Shown here piece after piece: positions 60,372-64,000 of a stretch of 64,000 bases of DNA. A model generated the notes under the pieces. The model was not told the DNA's origin. It searched no databases and saw only the letters and a program-made list of their open reading frames with translations. Positions within the stretch are counted from its first letter, which is position 1. Each line of letters starts with the position of its first letter. The stretch is from Symploca sp. SIO3C6 (lineage in GTDB: Bacteria > Cyanobacteriota > Cyanobacteriia > Cyanobacteriales > Coleofasciculaceae): positions 344,906 to 408,905 of the forward strand of contig JAAHHJ010000001.1 of the NCBI GenBank assembly GCA_010692425.1, written 5' to 3'. The position numbers were made by a program, and so were the translations under genes.

Positions 60372-60707
60372 TATGGTTGATGGTTGATGGTTGATGGCTC
60401 ATTGCTCATAGTTCATTGGAGACTACAGCCATCAACTATGAACCATCAAGGATGAACCCCTGTGCGTACTTTTCCTTCTTGGGATAAGCTAAAATCAACA
60501 ATCCTTAACCTATGGTGTATCTGCCATTGCACTTTCCACCGTTTCACCAAATGCTGTGAGTCTCCTCCTCAGGAGAAAAAATTATAGGGAAGTGTAGGTG
60601 GATTTTTGTATACACTTATCTCCCCATCCCCCCATCCCCCCATCTCCCCATCCCCCCATCCCCCCATCTCCCCATCTACAAAGATGCAAGTTAAATGTGT
60701 GACAGCC
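60372..60707. repeat. Gap with GGTTGAT/CTCATTG and CCCCATC repeat arrays
   Basis: 60374-60411 is a tandem GGTTGAT/GGCTCAT array with a partial inverted copy at 60430-60455. 60619-60677 is a CCCCATC/CCCCCAT heptamer-like array that reads through in frame with the following gene but encodes only Pro/Ser/His repeats and is not counted as coding. Confidence 0.7.
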
Positions 60708-61664
60708 ATGCCTACAGTTAGTTTGATTCGCGCTCATTCCTATGACCAGCAAATCCTGCGAACCTCTATAGAAAAAGTACTCGAACCCTTGGGAGGAATT
60801 GGTGCTTTTGTCAAAGAGGGCAATCGTGTTCTACTTAAACCCAATTTACTTACTGCTGGGCGTCCTGGGGCAGAATGCATCACTCGCCCAGAAATAGTTT
60901 ACTGCCTCGCGCAGTTAGTAATCGAAGTTGGAGGCAAACCCTTTTTGGGAGATAGCCCAGCTTTTGGTTCTGCTATGGGTGTGGCTAAGGCTAACGGTTA
61001 TCTGCCGATGATGGCAGAACTCAATTTGCCAATTGTAGAATTTCGAGCTCAGCGTTATCAAACCCACAGCACTAATTTTAATCATCTGCGCTTATCCAAA
61101 GAAGCAATGGATGCTGATGTCGTCATTAACTTGCCCAAAGTCAAGTCTCACCTGCAGTTAACTCTGACGATGGGCGTTAAGAACCTATTTGGCTGCGTAC
61201 CTGGGAAAATGAAAGCTTGGTGGCACATGGAGGCAGGCAAAGATGAGCATCGCTTTGGAGAAATGTTGGTAGAAACGGCACGGGCAATTAAACCGGATTT
61301 GACTATCCTCGATGGTATTATCGGGCACCAAGGTAATGGTCCTAGTGGAGGCGAACCTCGACCCTTAGGTATTCTGGGTGCTTCCTCAAACGTCTTTGCC
61401 CTTGACCGCTCTGTGGTAGCAATGCTCAATGTTGATCCGGAAATTGTACCCACAGTGACAGCGGCAAAACGTTTGGGGATTAATTGGGAACTAGACGAAA
61501 TTGATTTTCCGCAGTTACAACCGCTCCAAATCCAGGTACTTGATTGGAAACTTCCAGATGCCTTAATGCCAATTGATTTTGGTTTACCCCGCCTTCTCAA
61601 GTCCACCTTCAAGCATCTTTATATACGGTTAATCAAAGAGCCGATGGGAGCTTATAAAAATTGA
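60708..61664 (+). CDS. DUF362-domain protein
   Basis: A 318-residue protein of the DUF362 family: VSLIRAHSYDQQILRTSIEKVLEPLGG, VLLKPNLLTAGRPGAECITRPEIV, DVVINLPKVKSHLQLTLTMGVKNLFGCVPGKMKAWWH, LTILDGIIGHQGNGPSGG. The C-terminal ferredoxin-like cluster domain of some members is absent. Some relatives are linked to iron-sulfur or redox metabolism; the function is unknown. The ATG at 60708 matches the family start; earlier ones lie in the repeat array. Confidence 0.85.
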   Translation: MPTVSLIRAHSYDQQILRTSIEKVLEPLGGIGAFVKEGNRVLLKPNLLTAGRPGAECITRPEIVYCLAQLVIEVGGKPFLGDSPAFGSAMGVAKANGYLPMMAELNLPIVEFRAQRYQTHSTNFNHLRLSKEAMDADVVINLPKVKSHLQLTLTMGVKNLFGCVPGKMKAWWHMEAGKDEHRFGEMLVETARAIKPDLTILDGIIGHQGNGPSGGEPRPLGILGASSNVFALDRSVVAMLNVDPEIVPTVTAAKRLGINWELDEIDFPQLQPLQIQVLDWKLPDALMPIDFGLPRLLKSTFKHLYIRLIKEPMGAYKN

Positions 61665-61694
61665 AAACCCGAGGCTTTGGAGCGCAAGATAGAT

Positions 61695-61991
61695 TTAGGC
61701 GCTGGTGATAACAGCAGCTAGAGCAAAGGCAAAAGACAACTCCTCTTCCCTGAGTAATAAATTTTGGGGTGGTGATTGATTTTTAGAGAACTCCAAGAAA
61801 TAAATTATCCAATTTACTTTCCCTGCCTCCCCTACCATTGGATATTTTTCTATTTGTAAATCCCTGATTAGGGAATTTCCTTGAAATTGTTTAAGAAGTG
61901 ATAATCGCCAGGAGGATAGATCGTTAAAATATATGTGAGAGCCTACAGAATTAAACTTTCTCTGGAGCTTCTCAATTGGACGAGTTAACAT
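61695..61991 (-). CDS. Hypothetical protein, 98 aa
   Basis: A small protein (LTRPIEKLQRKFNSVGSHIYFNDLSSWRLSLLKQF, LREEELSFAFALAAVITSA). No family is recognised. Its ATG is only 12 bp from the divergent start at 62004, leaving no room for separate promoters, which lowers confidence. Confidence 0.4.
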   Translation of the reverse strand: MLTRPIEKLQRKFNSVGSHIYFNDLSSWRLSLLKQFQGNSLIRDLQIEKYPMVGEAGKVNWIIYFLEFSKNQSPPQNLLLREEELSFAFALAAVITSA

Positions 61992-62003
61992 TTAAAACAA
62001 TTT

Positions 62004-62192
62004 ATGGAATCAAGTGAGCCGCCTGCCAACTCTTCTGACGCCAACCCCCATAGGTGGGCAGATATCATGGGCGCGGTAATTGCTTTGTTGACCCTGACCC
62101 TACCTTTGTTAGTCATCGCTTACTACTCTTCAAGCAGCAGCGTTGATGTATGGCCACAGACAACTTACTCGTTGCCTAGGTCAAAGGATTGA
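62004..62192 (+). CDS. Small single-pass membrane protein
   Basis: 62 residues with one membrane segment (IMGAVIALLTLTLPLLVIAYY) and a polar, Ser/Pro-rich N-terminus. It resembles small conserved membrane proteins of cyanobacteria in layout, but I cannot name it. Confidence 0.55.
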   Translation: MESSEPPANSSDANPHRWADIMGAVIALLTLTLPLLVIAYYSSSSSVDVWPQTTYSLPRSKD

Positions 62193-62339
62193 AATAATTA
62201 TCAATAACTATGAAATGATGAATTGAAAACTGCTGTTTTTCAGCTTCAAGGTTGGCAATATAATTTATAATTGCTGTTCCCGAGGGCAATTTAGTGCCAG
62301 TTGGCGCTGTCGTTTGGGGTGCCAAATCCCAACCGTAGT

Positions 62340-62600
62340 TAGCAAGTAGCATCAATTTTAGCTTAGAATGCTACACGGGGATTGGTCAAAGCTCACTAAG
62401 GGTGTTTGGTTTACAAGAATCTGAGCTTAAGCCATTCCAGGTTGAATCCTCCCGTCGTCATCTAAAAGATGACGGTACCCAGGAGCATCTCACTAAATGC
62501 CAACGAACCTAATGTACCTGCCGAAACCATCCGGACAGAGGTGGCTTGTATCGGTATGTGTTAGCGGTTAGTTGGCAAACCGGAGATGCCCTAAATTATG
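62340..62600 (+). ncRNA. Structured leader or RNA upstream of ppa
   Basis: Several helices are visible: GTAGCAT/ATGCTAC (62346-62374); CGTCATC/GATGACG (62456-62474) enclosed by TCCT/AGGA; and a nested long-range pair GCATCTC/GAGATGC (62485-62491 with 62583-62589) plus TGCCAAC/GTTGGCA (62498-62504 with 62571-62577), with TGCCGA/TCGGTA inside. It could be a cis-regulatory leader of ppa or an independent RNA. It matches no family I know. Confidence 0.45.
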
Positions 62601-62623
62601 CTGTTTACCTTAGAAATTAGATC

Positions 62624-63136
62624 ATGGATTTATCCCAAATTCCACCTCAACCCAAACCGGGCATACTCAATGTTTTAATTGAAATTCCTGGAGGTAGCAA
62701 AAATAAGTACGAATTTGACAAAGACCTACAAGCCTTTGCCCTTGATCGGGTGCTTTATTCTTCCGTACAATATCCTTACGACTATGGCTTTGTGCCTAAT
62801 ACCCTAGCTGACGATGGTGATCCGCTTGATGGCATGGTCTTGATCGATCAGCCTACTTTCCCAGGCTGTGTCATCGCTGCACGACCAATTGGAATGCTAG
62901 AAATGATTGACTCAGGGGACCGCGATGAGAAAATTCTTTGTGTTCCCGACAAGGATCCCCGTTATGCTTCGGTGAAATCTCTCGAAGATGTTGCAGAACA
63001 TCGCTTGGATGAAATTGCTGAATTTTTCAGATCCTACAAACATTTAGAGAAAAAAGTCACGGACATCCTCGGTTGGAAAAACGTAGATCAGGTTATGCCA
63101 CTGGTGGAACAGTGTATTCGAGCTGCTAGTAGATAA
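62624..63136 (+). CDS. ppa: Inorganic pyrophosphatase
   Basis: A 170-residue family I soluble pyrophosphatase. The active-site signature is [11 protein letters not shown] (three Asp binding Mg), preceded by [29 protein letters not shown] and DPRYASV also match. It hydrolyses PPi to drive biosynthesis. Full length. A long structured region precedes it and a 12-bp stem hairpin follows. Confidence 0.95.
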   Translation: MDLSQIPPQPKPGILNVLIEIPGGSKNKYEFDKDLQAFALDRVLYSSVQYPYDYGFVPNTLADDGDPLDGMVLIDQPTFPGCVIAARPIGMLEMIDSGDRDEKILCVPDKDPRYASVKSLEDVAEHRLDEIAEFFRSYKHLEKKVTDILGWKNVDQVMPLVEQCIRAASR

Positions 63137-63149
63137 TAAGACATAAATT

Positions 63150-63192
63150 CTGTATTGATAGTTAAATGGTTCACCATCTTCTATCAATACAG
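63150..63192 (+). terminator. 12-bp stem hairpin after ppa
   Basis: CTGTATTGATAG (63150-63161) pairs perfectly with CTATCAATACAG (63181-63192). The loop contains a second small hairpin ATGGT/ACCAT. No T-tract follows, so it may stabilise the mRNA end rather than terminate. Confidence 0.5.
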
Positions 63193-63690
63193 GGCAGGGA
63201 GAGTAAGGGATTTAACAATACAAAATATCCCATGGTAGGGGAAGAAAAAGAGAATGTGTCAAGGGTGGAAGGATAGGGAGGAAATAGTATATACAAACAT
63301 CTTCCCATACTCCCCAAACCTCCCACTCTTTCCCATCTTTCTGGTTACTCCCACCTTTCCTACTAGAATTTGTGACTGAACTCACAAGTAACCTTGTATC
63401 AAAAAAGCTAAAATTAACCATAAATTAACCTGCATAACCAAATATCCTGAGCAGGACTTGGGTGCTTGAATATTAGAGGCAGAGTATAGTACACAATTAT
63501 CTTCGATTTTCGTACTTGACTGGGATTACATAGTTTCTAACTATATATGCAACTATATAGGCAACACCAGTGCTAATTTATACCAAGCCATAGTTATTCA
63601 CTCGCTGTTGCCAATCTGATTCAAAAATCACTTAGCAGTGATCTGCTAATGTCAACAGTTGCTAACCAAGGCTAGCTTTATAGTTTAAAG
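63193..63690. other. Gap before the MBL-fold gene
   Basis: No gene is supported. A purine/pyrimidine-rich stretch (63200-63360) and an AACTATATATGCAACTATATAG direct repeat near 63540-63560 are visible; the latter may be promoter-proximal. Confidence 0.4.
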
Positions 63691-64000
63691 ATGCCAGATT
63701 TTGAGCCAGCGGCACCAAATTCATGTACATCGAATACTAGAGCCGACATGGTCACTGGCTCTACCACCAATTTTATTGTCCAGTTTTGGGGTGTTAGAAG
63801 TCAAATTTCGGCTCCAGGAAACTCAACGATTCGTTATGGTGGCAACACCTCCTGCATAGAAATGCGCGTCGGCAAGCAACTGCTAATTTTTGATGGCGGC
63901 AGCGGTTTGCGACTTCTGGGTAATAATTTGCTCAAGCAAATGCCAATTAAGGCAAACATTTTCTTTTCCCATTGTTATTGGGATAGTATTCAAGGTTTTC
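63691..64000 (+). CDS. Metallo-beta-lactamase-fold protein, partial (runs off the window)
   Basis: 103 codons of a longer gene. QFWGVRSQISAPGNSTIRYGGNTSCIE and LLIFDGGSGLRLLG match the MBL-fold hydrolases that normally continue to SHTHWDHIQGF. Here the motif reads SHCYWDSIQGF, so the second and third histidine positions of HxHxDH are Tyr and Ser. Metal binding at the usual site is therefore doubtful. The start is ATG at 63691; the 3' part is outside. Confidence 0.75.
   Translation, partial: MPDFEPAAPNSCTSNTRADMVTGSTTNFIVQFWGVRSQISAPGNSTIRYGGNTSCIEMRVGKQLLIFDGGSGLRLLGNNLLKQMPIKANIFFSHCYWDSIQGF

Noticed and set aside
63212-63421. 69-codon minus-strand frame after ppa
   Set aside because: Low-complexity purine/pyrimidine tract with no start signal or recognisable domain.

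Overview
The window is cyanobacterial. Evidence: scattered GCGATCGC (HIP1-type) octamers, a free-standing protochlorophyllide-reductase-tail protein, a DesC-type desaturase, XisH/XisI, three AIM24-family paralogues, many Uma2 proteins, and heavy loads of short-period intergenic repeats (TAAGTAA, TGCCTTC, CCCCATC). It looks like a repeat-rich filamentous or colonial cyanobacterium; I cannot name the genus. Core metabolic genes are interleaved with accessory conflict-type genes.

Layout. 1-2072: end of a large secreted repeat protein. 2791-9748: an NTP-dependent conflict cassette made of a divergent trypco1-like protein, a caspase/VMAP-like protein, a MoxR ATPase and a vWA-like/TIR/FGE protein whose C-terminus looks like a variable region of a diversity-generating retroelement (no reverse transcriptase or template is visible here). 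9995-16479: small genes, a methyltransferase, a truncated TnpB with its IS right end, desC, a methionine-gamma-lyase-family enzyme and HicAB. 16630-22368: Uma2, a DUF900 hydrolase, an NTF2-like protein, and a coupled GT39/FGE-like pair. 22553-26579: a minus-strand cluster of alpha/beta hydrolase, NACHT protein with a striking GLIx membrane repeat, NB-ARC/TPR remnant, and XisH/XisI. 27281-32501: a probable uracil-catabolism (URC-type) operon of URC1-like, URC4-like (DUF1688), uracil phosphoribosyltransferase and an NCS1 permease. 32510-35485: a decayed stretch with Uma2 genes, an orphan antitoxin and remnants. 35612-44547: lipoprotein, SGNH hydrolase, pdxH, two AAA_35 ATPases (one with HTH, one with GAF-GAF-PAS) and another Uma2. 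45648-64000: mostly housekeeping (glcD, peroxiredoxin-glutaredoxin, three AIM24 proteins, M48 protease, RNase D, trpB, patatin, SUI1, aspA, DUF362, ppa) ending in a truncated metallo-beta-lactamase-fold gene.

Non-coding structure is unusually rich. A five-copy MITE-like family has an 86-bp core plus variable TGCCTTC heptamers and near-matching terminal inverted repeats. A second four-copy dispersed element ends in a conserved core. A pair of about 190-bp elements carries pairing-preserving substitutions typical of a structured RNA. There is also a long structured leader before ppa, a perfect 24-bp palindrome, a 15-bp-stem hairpin, and TAAGTAA arrays that are closed to translation in all frames on one strand but open on the other. 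All functional statements rest on motif recognition by eye; no database search was run.
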